Assembly: GCA_030699905.1 (NCBI GenBank)
Contig: JAUYKQ010000001.1
Location: forward strand, 1-53,094
DNA: 53,094 nucleotides
Reading direction: 5' to 3'
Source of the DNA: a bacterium
GTDB taxonomy: Bacteria; Patescibacteriota; Minisyncoccia; Phycocordibacterales; GCA-002787175
Shown piece by piece: positions 7,025 to 15,029 of this stretch. Each line of letters opens with the position of its first letter. Position 1 is the first letter of the stretch. The position numbers were made by a program, and so were the translations under genes. The notes below the pieces were generated by a model. It was not told where the DNA came from, did not search any database, and worked only from the letters and a program-made list of their open reading frames with translations.

Positions 7025-7999
7025 ATGAAAAACATAAAGGTTGCCATAAACGGCTTTGGCCGTATCGGGCGGGCGTTTTTCAGGAGCGCAGAGCGGTATC
7101 CTGAAATCGCAATCATCGCGGTAAATGATTTGGCGGATAAGGAAAATATGGAGTATCTTCTGAAGTTTGATTCCGTATATGGAAAAAGCGGACTTACCTT
7201 GGATGGAGTACAATATTTGAGCGAAAAAGATCCGACCAAATTGCCATGGAAAGATTTAGATATTGACGTGGTTGTGGAATCCACGGGCTTTTTCACGAGC
7301 GCGGAGAAAGCGAGGGCGCATATTGACGCCGGAGCAAAACGTGTCGTCATAAGCGCGCCGATAAAAGACGGGGAGACGGTACTCATGGGACTGAATGAAG
7401 AAAATCTTGGCAAAGCGGAAATTACTTCTAACGCGTCTTGCACCACAAACGCCGCAAGCCCTGTCATTGCGATTTTGGATGAAGCCATCGGTGTTGAAAA
7501 AGCCGTTCTAAATACCGTGCATGCCTACACGGCAACTCAGTCACTCGTAGATGGACCGGCTGGAAAAAAAGGTCTGAGGGAAGGACGCGCGGCCGCCATA
7601 AATATTATTCCGTCTTCAACCGGAGCGGCCATCGCCGTTACCAAGGCCTACCCATCCCTTGAAGGTAAATTTGATGGAATCTCGCTTCGTGTACCGGTTC
7701 CGTCCGGATCCATCGCCGATATTACTTTCATTGCAAAGCGCGATACGAGCGTGGAAGAGGTCAATGATATTTTGCGTAAAGCGGGGGGAGAGGTCCGCTG
7801 GAAAGGAATTTTTGTTGCCTCCGATCAAGAGCTCGTCTCAAGCGATATTGTGGGAGCGAGCGAGGGTGCCATAGCCGAACTGTCCATGACGCGGGTGGTT
7901 GGAGGCAATTTGGTGAAGGTTTTGGCATGGTATGATAATGAAATGGGGTATACGAATACACTGGTCAAACATGTTTTGGAAGCAGGAAAACATGTTTGA
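7025..7999 (+). CDS. gap: glyceraldehyde-3-phosphate dehydrogenase
   Basis: A 324-residue cytosolic glycolytic enzyme oxidising glyceraldehyde-3-phosphate to 1,3-bisphosphoglycerate with NAD(P). The Rossmann start INGFGRIGRAFFR, the catalytic cysteine motif SNASCTTNAASP, the active-site HAYTATQ region and the C-terminal WYDNEMGYTNTLVKHV are all present. It is preceded by a good promoter and starts a run of sugar-phosphate genes (rpiB, rpe, transketolase), so it sits where lower glycolysis meets the non-oxidative pentose phosphate route. A pseudopilin gene follows after 16 bases. Confidence 0.97.
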   Translation: MKNIKVAINGFGRIGRAFFRSAERYPEIAIIAVNDLADKENMEYLLKFDSVYGKSGLTLDGVQYLSEKDPTKLPWKDLDIDVVVESTGFFTSAEKARAHIDAGAKRVVISAPIKDGETVLMGLNEENLGKAEITSNASCTTNAASPVIAILDEAIGVEKAVLNTVHAYTATQSLVDGPAGKKGLREGRAAAINIIPSSTGAAIAVTKAYPSLEGKFDGISLRVPVPSGSIADITFIAKRDTSVEEVNDILRKAGGEVRWKGIFVASDQELVSSDIVGASEGAIAELSMTRVVGGNLVKVLAWYDNEMGYTNTLVKHVLEAGKHV

Positions 8000-8015
8000 C
8001 GAGAAGGTTGAAATT

Positions 8016-8495
8016 ATGAAAAAAGGGTTTACTCTAATTGAACTTTTGGTAGTTATCGCCCTGATCGGACTGCTTTCTTCGGTGGTTTTTGCTTCCTTAA
8101 ACAGCGCGAGGGCAAAGGCGAGGGATGCGAAAAAGATCATCGATTTTAAGGAAGTGTCAAAGGCTCTTTTGTTGTATGCAGATAAATATGGAAATGTGCC
8201 CATTATAAATAACGGCAATTGCTGTTCTGGTGATCATGTAACTAAATTTAACAATATGGCACAACTTTTGGTAAATGAAGGATTTTTACCGTCAATTCCA
8301 CAAGCTCCTTCTGGTAATTATCAGTATTATTATTATGGCGGCACTATCATTGGTGGGATAATAGTTACAAGTCTTGAAGCAATAGATTCAACAACTGTTC
8401 CACCGTACGGTTCCTGTAGGCCTTTTACCAACAACTGGTGTAGTTCAACCATATCTAGTAAACAGTATTGTGTTTGTCATCCGTATCAATTTTGA
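8016..8495 (+). CDS. type IV pilin-like protein with cysteine-rich C-terminus
   Basis: A 159-residue prepilin. The class III signal MKKGFTLIELLVVIALIGLL has the G/F cleavage site and Glu at +5, and leads into the usual hydrophobic N-terminal helix. It is followed by the SLNSARAKARDAKK linker shared with two other pilins in this window. The globular part is short and rich in Tyr, Gly and Cys (CCSGDH, then four cysteines in the last 40 residues), so disulphides are likely. I start at the ATG directly before KKGFTLIE rather than an upstream in-frame ATG inside gap. A role in pili or a pseudopilus-based secretion or uptake machine is inferred, and no assembly gene lies nearby. Confidence 0.85.
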   Translation: MKKGFTLIELLVVIALIGLLSSVVFASLNSARAKARDAKKIIDFKEVSKALLLYADKYGNVPIINNGNCCSGDHVTKFNNMAQLLVNEGFLPSIPQAPSGNYQYYYYGGTIIGGIIVTSLEAIDSTTVPPYGSCRPFTNNWCSSTISSKQYCVCHPYQF

Positions 8496-8533
8496 TTTTT
8501 TGAAATGCGCATTTTTAGAGCAGTAAAATTGTT

Positions 8534-8971
8534 ATGAAAATCTTCGTCGCCACAGACCACGCCGGGTTTGAATTAAAGCAAGCATTAACGCCTTTTTTGA
8601 AAGGGTTGGGTTATGACGTGGAAGATTGCGGGGCCTATGAGTTAAATCCTGCTGATGATTATCCGGAATTTATTAAAAAAGCGGCAAAGGGAGTTTCAAG
8701 TGATCCGGAAAATACAAAGGCGATAATTTTAGGCGGTTCGGGGCAGGGCGAGGATATGGTCGCGGATAAGTTTCCGCGTGTCCGATCGGCTGAATATTAC
8801 GGAGGCAATTTGGGAATCGTAAAATTGGCCCGTGAACACAACGATGCCAATATTCTGTCTTTGGGAGCGCGATTTTTAAGCGAACAAGAAGCAAAGGAAG
8901 CTGTAAAAATGTTTCTGGAAACGGACTTTTCGGAGGAAGAGAGGCATAAAAGACGAATTGAAAAGATATGA
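8534..8971 (+). CDS. rpiB: ribose-5-phosphate isomerase B
   Basis: A 145-residue RpiB/LacAB-type isomerase interconverting ribose-5-phosphate and ribulose-5-phosphate. It begins KIFVATDHAGFELKQ, the expected substrate-binding start. The active-site loop is GGSGQGEDMVADK: the catalytic cysteine of the E. coli type (CGTGIG) is replaced and a Glu follows, as in the mycobacterial GGSGNGE type, where Glu acts as base. The next gene, an epimerase homologue, overlaps its last four bases (ATGA), so the two are translationally coupled and act on the same pentose phosphate pool. Confidence 0.92.
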   Translation: MKIFVATDHAGFELKQALTPFLKGLGYDVEDCGAYELNPADDYPEFIKKAAKGVSSDPENTKAIILGGSGQGEDMVADKFPRVRSAEYYGGNLGIVKLAREHNDANILSLGARFLSEQEAKEAVKMFLETDFSEEERHKRRIEKI

Positions 8972-9645
8972 TTAAAATAATACCGGCAATTTTAGAAGAA
9001 GATTTTAAGGAAATTGAAGATAAACTCTCAAAAGTGGCGGGACTGGTTTCGTCCGTGCAGATAGATGTTTGTGATGGCAAATTCGTACCGAGAAGCTCTT
9101 GGCCTTTTGCTCTAAATAGCGGAGATTTTGAAAAGTTTAAAGAAGAGAAAAGAGAGTTGCCGTATCTTGGTGAAATGGACTTTGAGTTTGACCTTATGAT
9201 AAAAGAGCCGGAGAAATCGGTTGGTGATTTTGTAAAAATCGGGGCAAGTAGGATAGTTGTACATCTGAAAAGTACCGACAATTTTCCGCAAATTTTGAAA
9301 GAGTGGGGAGATAAGGTGGAGGTGGTGGCCGCAATCTCTTCCTCCGTCGCGGCGGAAGAGATTGCGGCCCTTGAATCCCTTTCCGGCAAATTATCCGCCG
9401 TTCAAGTAATGGGAATAGAAAAAATCGGATTTCAAGGGCAGCCCTTTGACGAGTGCGCCCTTGACACGATATCCAATTTACGTGAAAAATTTCCTTCTCT
9501 CGTCATCTCTGTTGACGGCGGTGTGTCTTTGGAAACGGCGTCTCGTCTTGTTTTTGCCGGAGCGAACCGCCTTGTCGCCGGCTCGGCTGTTTTTAGCTCA
9601 AGTAATACCAAAAAAACGATTGAGGAACTTGAAAATGCGGGGTAA
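8968..9645 (+). CDS. divergent ribulose-phosphate 3-epimerase homologue
   Basis: A 225-residue TIM-barrel protein of the RPE family, overlapping rpiB by four bases. Family landmarks are PAILEEDF at the start, IDVCDGKFVP, DLMIKEPEKSV, and SVDGGVSLETA with AGANRLVAGSAVF at the phosphate site. Compared with canonical RPE, the first metal-ligand His (HxDVMDG) is Gln here (VQIDVCDG), the second (HLM) is Asp (FDLMI), and the early Ser of PSIL is Ala. Both Asp ligands remain. It may use a different metal set, be a weaker epimerase, or act on another pentose phosphate. Operon position with rpiB argues for a pentose phosphate role. Confidence 0.8.
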   Translation: MIKIIPAILEEDFKEIEDKLSKVAGLVSSVQIDVCDGKFVPRSSWPFALNSGDFEKFKEEKRELPYLGEMDFEFDLMIKEPEKSVGDFVKIGASRIVVHLKSTDNFPQILKEWGDKVEVVAAISSSVAAEEIAALESLSGKLSAVQVMGIEKIGFQGQPFDECALDTISNLREKFPSLVISVDGGVSLETASRLVFAGANRLVAGSAVFSSSNTKKTIEELENAG

Positions 9646-9880
9646 AATTATTTTGTGAAATATGTCCTGTTGCGCAGGTACGGAAGGGCATCTTCTATCC
9701 CGCGGCGGGATACAAAGGAATAGGAACTTTGGAGCTTGGCTCCCTAGTTCACCCTTTTCTCTGTCTACAGCACCTTAGGCGCTGTAGACACTTTAGGAAA
9801 AAGAAGAAGCGATGCAGAGATAGTGGGAGATAATGAAAGAATGGTGACTAACCACTTTATTTTATCCTGTAATCTTGTTT
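9646..9880. other. intergenic region with several hairpins
   Basis: This convergent gap between rpe and a minus-strand pilin contains ATCCCGCGGCGGGAT, GGAGCTTGGCTCC and, at 9763-9789, GTCTACAGC pairing with GCTGTAGAC. The last could act as a bidirectional transcription end. No gene is seen. Confidence 0.4.
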
Positions 9881-10798
9881 TTACGGATAAATACGATCAC
9901 CGATAAGTACACCACTTATTACCGCCCAATCCGATTGATTTATAACACCGTTTTGGTCTACGTCATAAGCGGACTCAAAATTTGAATCGCCCTGAAGAGA
10001 ACCGTATCTGCTCGCTATATCCGATTGAAATACCGTGTACACCGAATTAAATGCATCGTATGATGCCGTATATATCAAACGTACCATATTGACATCCGTA
10101 GAATTGACAAGAGTATCTCCATTAAAATCATAAGGACTGCAATTAGGGTTGATGCTGAAACAGGGGTGAGTTCGGACTAAATTTATAAGACCGTCCCAAA
10201 TTTCTTGATTACTTTTTACAGCCGGATTACTTACAGCCGGACCGGCCACTGCAAAATTACTGACACAATAATTCATCCGAGAAGATGGCGGAGACGAAGT
10301 GTTGTAGTTGTCATAGTTGTCAAGATTACAGGTATTTTGTGTCTGCATCTTAGCGGTATCGGGATTTTCTAAATTGGCCCAAATGGTATATCTATCATCG
10401 GTGACGGCAATCATATATCCTGACTGATCAATACCGTTTGATGTTATCTGCCCCGATGGATCAATAAATTTAGTGCTGGCAACTCCATTATCAATAAGGC
10501 CTTGAGCTATTGAACCGGCACTGTCGGGATATGGATAAGCGAGCCAACCGGAACCTTCGGAACCATACGCCGTACCGGTACAGTTTTGTCTGACAATATA
10601 GGTACCACATTTGTCGTAATATAATTCTATTGCTTTTTGGGTCTGATTCAAATTGGAGATTCTCACAGTGTCTCTCGTCTTTTGCCTCGCCGAATTGAGC
10701 GACGCCAAAACCACCGACGACAAAAGGCCTATTATGGAGATGACCACTAGGAGTTCTATTAATGTAAACCCTCGCGTACCGTGAATAGATTTAAACAC
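9881..10798 (-). CDS. type IV pilin-like protein with C-terminal dockerin-type repeats
   Basis: A 305-residue prepilin. After a short basic leader (FKSIHGTRG) comes FTLIELLVVISIIGLL with Glu at +5, then SLNSARQKTRD. The middle is a pilin-like domain with paired cysteines. The C-terminal 100 residues carry two calcium-loop repeats, DFNGDTLVNSTDVNMVRLI and DVDQNGVINQSDWAVIS, spaced as in a dockerin type I domain. Dockerins bind cohesins and anchor proteins to scaffolds, so this could be a pilus subunit displaying a docking module, though no cohesin is visible here. I set the start at a GTG that lies exactly six bases from a TATAAT box (minus strand, 10105-independent site at 10805-10810), rather than an ATG 48 bases upstream. 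Confidence 0.82.
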   Translation of the reverse strand: MFKSIHGTRGFTLIELLVVISIIGLLSSVVLASLNSARQKTRDTVRISNLNQTQKAIELYYDKCGTYIVRQNCTGTAYGSEGSGWLAYPYPDSAGSIAQGLIDNGVASTKFIDPSGQITSNGIDQSGYMIAVTDDRYTIWANLENPDTAKMQTQNTCNLDNYDNYNTSSPPSSRMNYCVSNFAVAGPAVSNPAVKSNQEIWDGLINLVRTHPCFSINPNCSPYDFNGDTLVNSTDVNMVRLIYTASYDAFNSVYTVFQSDIASRYGSLQGDSNFESAYDVDQNGVINQSDWAVISGVLIGDRIYP

Positions 10799-10956
10799 AT
10801 AGTTATTATACGTCAGTTCGTAAAGGATACAAATTGTGCTTCTCACGGTGTTGTTAGGGTTTCAAGTTTTACACTGGTGTTATAATAAATAGTGTTATAA
10901 TAAAATCACTGCAGAAAGTTCGTTTGAGCTTGCTAAAAGTTAAAGAAAATTGAAGT

Positions 10957-11826
10957 ATGAAAAAAGTTACTGACGTAAACGAATTGCAAAAAATCGCGAA
11001 TGAAATACGGCTTACAACAGTAGAGGCCCTTATTGAAGCGGGAAGTGGGCATACGGCGGGGCCACTCGGCATGGCGGATATTTTTACTGCCCTGTATTTT
11101 AATTTACTTAATCACGACTCTGAAAATCCACAATGGGAAAAACGCGATCGCGTTGTTCTTTCAAACGGTCATATCTGTCCCGGACTTTACGCCACAATGG
11201 CGCATGCCGGGTATTTTCCGGTAGATGATTTTAAAAAACGACTGCGCAAGTTCGGCTCGCCGTACCAGGGCCACCCACATAGAGAATGGCTTCCGGGGAT
11301 TGAAACGTCTTCAGGACCATTGGGAAGCGGGCTGTCTCAAGCGGCAGGCATGGCGCTCGCGGAACGCATAGATGGAGGTAAAACCTCCGGAAAGCAGATT
11401 TACTGCCTTATGTCGGACGGCGAATTGGACGCGGGGAACTCGTGGGAGGGGGCGATGATTGCGGGAAAAGAGAAACTCCAAAATCTCACGGCCATCATAG
11501 ACCGCAACAATATCCAAATAGAGGGTTTTACCGAGGACGTCATGCCGTTAGAGCCCCTCTCTGATAAATGGCGCGCGTTCAATTGGCATGTACAAGAAAT
11601 TGACGGGCATAACATGAGTGAAATTTTGCGAGCGGTCCAGCAAGCGCAAGCAGAGTTTAGCAAACCATCTGTCATAATAGCCAACACAATACCGAGCAAG
11701 GGTATTCCCGAGTTTGAAAGGATGTTTGAATGGCACGGAAAACCTCCAAAGACAGATGAGGAGAAAAAAACCGCGCTTGACGCGCTAAGAACATTGGGTG
11801 GGAAGATTAAAAGCGAGCATCAATAA
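10957..11826 (+). CDS. transketolase, N-terminal subunit
   Basis: A 289-residue thiamine-diphosphate-binding half of transketolase. Seen are GSGHTAGPLGMADIFTAL, the LSNGHICPGLYATM region, HPHREWLPGIETSSGPLGSG and the cofactor-binding SDGELDAGNSWEG with DRNNIQIEG downstream. Transketolase moves two-carbon ketol units between sugar phosphates and links pentoses to glycolysis. The enzyme is split into two genes, as in archaea and many small-genome bacteria, with the partner 44 bases downstream. Two TGTTATAATA motifs at about 10879-10902 could be promoters. Confidence 0.93.
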   Translation: MKKVTDVNELQKIANEIRLTTVEALIEAGSGHTAGPLGMADIFTALYFNLLNHDSENPQWEKRDRVVLSNGHICPGLYATMAHAGYFPVDDFKKRLRKFGSPYQGHPHREWLPGIETSSGPLGSGLSQAAGMALAERIDGGKTSGKQIYCLMSDGELDAGNSWEGAMIAGKEKLQNLTAIIDRNNIQIEGFTEDVMPLEPLSDKWRAFNWHVQEIDGHNMSEILRAVQQAQAEFSKPSVIIANTIPSKGIPEFERMFEWHGKPPKTDEEKKTALDALRTLGGKIKSEHQ

Positions 11827-11870
11827 AACAGAATTTTAAATTTTATAATTTACAATTTTAAATTGCCTAC

Positions 11871-12872
11871 ATGATTAATCCATCCGTAAAACTAAATCCA
11901 AAACTTTTTGACGCCGATGTTGAGCAAAATCCTATCCGAAAAGGTTTCGGCGAGGGACTTTTGGCGGCGGCAGAAGCGGACGAACGCGTAGTGGGACTAT
12001 GCGCGGATTTGACAGAATCAACCCAAATGCATCTTTTCGCCAAAAAGTTTCCTGAAAGGTTCGTGCAAATAGGCGTGGCGGAACAGAATTTGGCGACAGT
12101 GGCCTCCGGTATGGCATCAATGGGGAAAATCCCTTTTATTTCCTCTTATTCAATGTTTAGCCCGGGACGCAACTGGGAGCAGATAAGGACGACTGTCTGT
12201 TATAACGACCAGCCGGTGAAAATCGCCGGAAGCCACGCGGGTGTTTCCGTGGGGCCGGACGGCGGTACGCATCAGGCAATAGAAGATATGGCGATAATGC
12301 GGGTAATACCGCGTATGGTTGTGATTTCTCCTTGTGATTCAATTGAAGCGAAAAAAGCCACCATGGCGGTAGCAAAGACAAAAAATCCGACTTATATTCG
12401 TCTGGCCAGAGAAAAAACGCCAGTCATGACAACCGAAGATTCGCCTTTTGAGATAGGGAAGGCCCAAGTGTTTTACAAATCAGAGAACATGAATTCCAAG
12501 CAAAAAGTCGGGATTGTGGCGACCGGAGCTTTAGTTTATAAGGCCATCATGGCGGCCAAAAAACTTGAGGAGGAGGGGATTGAGGTAACGGTTTTAAATC
12601 TTTCAACCATTAAACCGCTTGATGAGACGATGGTTTTGGCGCTCGCAAAGCAAACAGAGGCGCTTGTAACGGTGGAGGAGCATCAAATCGCCGGAGGTGT
12701 GGGTAGCGCTGTAGCTGAATTTTTGTCGCAAAATCATCCTGTCCCGATTGAGTTCGTGGGAGTAAGGGACGAGTTTGGACAAACCGGCACTCCCGAAGAA
12801 CTTATAGAACACTACGGAATGGGAGCTACTCACATAGTCGCCGCTGTAAAACACGCTTTGAGAAGGAAATAA
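11871..12872 (+). CDS. transketolase, C-terminal subunit
   Basis: A 333-residue pyrimidine-binding and C-terminal half of transketolase. Landmarks are GFGEGLLAAAEADERVVGLCAD, VQIGVAEQNLATVASGMA with the Glu that activates thiamine diphosphate, SHAGVSVGPDGGTHQ, and the transketolase C domain from VGIVATGALVYKA to the GTPEELIEHYG region. It must pair with the preceding gene to form the active heterotetramer. Expression is probably co-transcribed, although a weak -10-like TAAATT also lies six bases before this ATG. Confidence 0.93.
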   Translation: MINPSVKLNPKLFDADVEQNPIRKGFGEGLLAAAEADERVVGLCADLTESTQMHLFAKKFPERFVQIGVAEQNLATVASGMASMGKIPFISSYSMFSPGRNWEQIRTTVCYNDQPVKIAGSHAGVSVGPDGGTHQAIEDMAIMRVIPRMVVISPCDSIEAKKATMAVAKTKNPTYIRLAREKTPVMTTEDSPFEIGKAQVFYKSENMNSKQKVGIVATGALVYKAIMAAKKLEEEGIEVTVLNLSTIKPLDETMVLALAKQTEALVTVEEHQIAGGVGSAVAEFLSQNHPVPIEFVGVRDEFGQTGTPEELIEHYGMGATHIVAAVKHALRRK

Positions 12873-12926
12873 CGATAGAGAATATTCGGGTTTTTTTAAC
12901 GTATTATCTTGGCAACATTTCAAAGA

Positions 12927-12954
12927 TACTACTATACTATATAGTATAGTAGTA
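12927..12954. promoter_or_regulatory. 28-bp perfect palindrome upstream of TrpR/YerC-like gene
   Basis: A perfect inverted repeat, each half being TACTACTATACTAT, centred 70 bases before the regulator's ATG. The same core recurs after the gene at 13556-13601. It is a strong candidate operator for the regulator between them. Confidence 0.65.
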
Positions 12955-13009
12955 AAGTAAAATGCCACTTTCTTAACAAAAAGTATTTTTCAAAGCAAAA
13001 AAACAAAAT

Positions 13010-13495
13010 ATGCCGAGAAAACAACCCAAACACATAGAGCCGGCGGTTAAGGAAAAGTTACTGGATGACTTTTGGACAATGATTTCTCTTCTAAAAACAA
13101 AAGACGAAGTCAGAAACTTCTTTAAAGATTTGTTAAGCGAGACAGAGGCCATCATGCTATCAAGAAGAATTGAAATAGCGAAACGGCTTTTGAGCGGTCA
13201 GAGTTATGGGGAAATATGCAGGGAAATAAGCACAAGTCCAAATACCGTGGCTTCAGTGCACGGATGGTTACAGAGCGGTTTTGGAGGTTATGAAAAGTTA
13301 ATTCCGCGATTGGATAACAAGGTTGTTAAACAAAGAGGTGGGGAAAGAAGTGTGAGAACATACAGAGAACCGTTCAGCTGGCCTTGGATTCGCAAAAAGT
13401 ACCCTCTCCATTTTCTTTTAGTTAACATGCTTTTAGGGGATGACCTTGTTAAACCAATAGAAAAAGGAAAAACTGAAAAAAAGAAAAGGTTTTAA
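13010..13495 (+). CDS. TrpR/YerC-family DNA-binding regulator
   Basis: A 161-residue protein. The stretch from LKTKDEVRNFFKDLLSETEAI through MLSRRIEIAKRLLSGQSYGE to ISTSPNTVASVHGWLQSG is the Trp-repressor/YerC-YecD helix-turn-helix domain, with a basic tail ending KKKRF. YerC proteins lack the tryptophan-binding role of TrpR, and no trp gene is nearby. The gene is alone on its strand, separated from transketolase by 137 bases. It is bracketed by two long palindromes with the same core, which suggests a dimeric repressor controlling its own transcription. The ligand and other targets are unknown. Confidence 0.85.
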   Translation: MPRKQPKHIEPAVKEKLLDDFWTMISLLKTKDEVRNFFKDLLSETEAIMLSRRIEIAKRLLSGQSYGEICREISTSPNTVASVHGWLQSGFGGYEKLIPRLDNKVVKQRGGERSVRTYREPFSWPWIRKKYPLHFLLVNMLLGDDLVKPIEKGKTEKKKRF

Positions 13496-13555
13496 TGGAC
13501 ATTGACCATGAAGGTTCACCCTCACCTTTTTCTTGATTTTGGCAATTTTTGAGAC

Positions 13556-13601
13556 GAATTTAAATACTACTATACTATATAGTATGATAGTATTTAAATT
13601 C
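13556..13601. promoter_or_regulatory. 46-bp near-perfect palindrome downstream of TrpR/YerC-like gene
   Basis: The outer arms are GAATTTAAATACTA and TAGTATTTAAATTC around the core ATACTATATAGTAT. Only two adjacent positions per arm fail to match. It shares ACTACTATACTATATAGTAT with the upstream palindrome. It could be an operator or, as a hairpin, a transcription end. Confidence 0.6.
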
Positions 13602-13873
13602 TTTGAGAAAGTGAACTAAAGTTTAAATGTAATATAAAAGTTTAATAGAAACAATTCCCCGTAAGCTTGCTTCGGGGTAAGATTGGGGAATGGTTGACCA
13701 CATAAATAGATTTATACGATACTCAAGAAAAAATGAACTCAGGGAAATAACTCATGAAAAAAAGAACTCAGGAAAAAATGACTCAAGAGAAAATGGTTAG
13801 ATAACAAACCCGTGAAAAATTAGTCAGAGAAAAATCAGTTAGATATCAGCGCGTTCTCTTTTTCTCGGCAAAG
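13602..13873. repeat. A-rich degenerate tandem words
   Basis: From about 13718 to 13850 the words ACTCAGGAAAAAATG and ACTCAAGAAAAAATGA recur in degenerate form, about 18 bases apart. Spacing and identity are too loose for CRISPR. A hairpin around CCCCGTAAGCTTGCTTCGGGG lies at 13658-13677. No gene is seen. Confidence 0.5.
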
Positions 13874-14869
13874 TCAGAGTTTTCTTGGCCTATAGTCAGC
13901 CGGAGCATTTGAGAGAAATTCCAAAAGCTTTTTTCGTGAAAGAAGGCCTTTTTGGGCGCCTATTTCTTGCACAACCGACATGGAATTTATCGGGCCCCAA
14001 GAAAGAGCGGTGGGAATGTCAAATCCAAGCGCCAGAGCCGCCGTGAATGTGCTTGAAAAAGAATCACCAGCGCCGGTTCTGTCAACCGGCGGCGCCGGAT
14101 CGGGATACATTGGCATACTCCAGAATTCTTTGCCGTCATAAGCATAAGCGCCGTTTGGGCCGTCTGTGATAACCACTTTTTTCGGTCCCAGTCCGTGCAT
14201 GTTTTCAATGAGACGCTTTATATTGTCTTCGGTTGAATTCAAAATTTTCTGGGCCTCTTGTTTGTTGCAAAAGAAAAGTTCTGAAGAGGCGTATAGCCGT
14301 TTCAATTTTTCATAACCGAGTTTTATCTGAAAAGTCCCCGGTTGAAAAGCCAGTTTACACTGCGGATTTTTTTCCAAATAGGTCGCGATTTTCTCGTGAT
14401 AAGGAAAAGAATTTTCAGACAAAGAGGACAAGTAAACCCATTTGGGAGCAGGGTTTATTTCAGGCATTTCATAAGGGTATTCGTGGTGTTTTACCAGAAT
14501 TGTCCGTTCTTCTTTGAATCGTAATACAAAATGGTAATTTGACCCGATATTTTTATGGACACGTGCGTATTCGTCTGAAACACCCTCTTTTTTAAGAGAG
14601 GTAAGCATCTCTTTTCCGTAGTCGTCATCTCCGAGGTCGGTCAGTACGGCCGATTTTAAACCCAGCCGAAAAGCGGAAACGGCGGCGTTGGGACTGTTTC
14701 CCACAGCCGGAATTACAACGACGTCGCGATAAGGAATTTTATCTCCAAAACGCATGCATAGTTCTTTTGTCTTTTGGGGATTGTCGTCTTCTACCCAAGC
14801 GTCTTCAAGCTCTATAAAAGCGTCGGTAACTATGTCGCCTATGGCGAGGAAATCCAATTGGTTTGACAT
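13874..14869 (-). CDS. PfkB-family carbohydrate kinase
   Basis: A 331-residue ribokinase-fold sugar kinase. The N-terminal substrate side is LDFLAIGDIVTDAFIEL with the VGNSPNAAVSAFRLGL motif, and the C-terminal PfkB signature is DRTGAGDSFSSTFTAALALG, containing the catalytic Asp and the anion hole. The sugar cannot be told from sequence; ribose, fructose and adenosine kinases share these features. The start at MSNQLDF follows a TACAAT box by seven bases and is preferred over an ATG 28 codons upstream. It is transcribed divergently from the dehydrogenase gene, across inverted word repeats. Confidence 0.85.
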   Translation of the reverse strand: MSNQLDFLAIGDIVTDAFIELEDAWVEDDNPQKTKELCMRFGDKIPYRDVVVIPAVGNSPNAAVSAFRLGLKSAVLTDLGDDDYGKEMLTSLKKEGVSDEYARVHKNIGSNYHFVLRFKEERTILVKHHEYPYEMPEINPAPKWVYLSSLSENSFPYHEKIATYLEKNPQCKLAFQPGTFQIKLGYEKLKRLYASSELFFCNKQEAQKILNSTEDNIKRLIENMHGLGPKKVVITDGPNGAYAYDGKEFWSMPMYPDPAPPVDRTGAGDSFSSTFTAALALGFDIPTALSWGPINSMSVVQEIGAQKGLLSRKKLLEFLSNAPADYRPRKL

Positions 14870-14934
14870 GGTTGTTATTGTAACAGTAGAGATGTTATTA
14901 TGTACAGTGGATTCTGCATTATTACTAATTATGT

Positions 14935-15025
14935 AACATGGAACTTGTAACATAGAACACAGGGGAGAGAATCCTCTCTTTCTTGTATTTTAGGTTGTTA
15001 CATGTTTCGTGTTCCATGTTCCATT
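14935..15025. repeat. inverted GGAACATG/GTAACATG word array
   Basis: GTAACATGGAACTTGTAACA on the left faces GTTACATG and GTGTTCCATGTTCC on the right, so the region folds back on itself between the divergent pfkB-like and dehydrogenase genes. The same words recur at 18383-18450, 49260-49310, 49919-49952 and 51571-51668. Confidence 0.65.
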
Positions 15026-15029
15026 GTGT

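Noticed and set aside
13718-13850. CRISPR-like array of ACTCAGGAAAAAATG words
   Set aside because: Words are degenerate, spacing is short and irregular, and there are no unique spacers.
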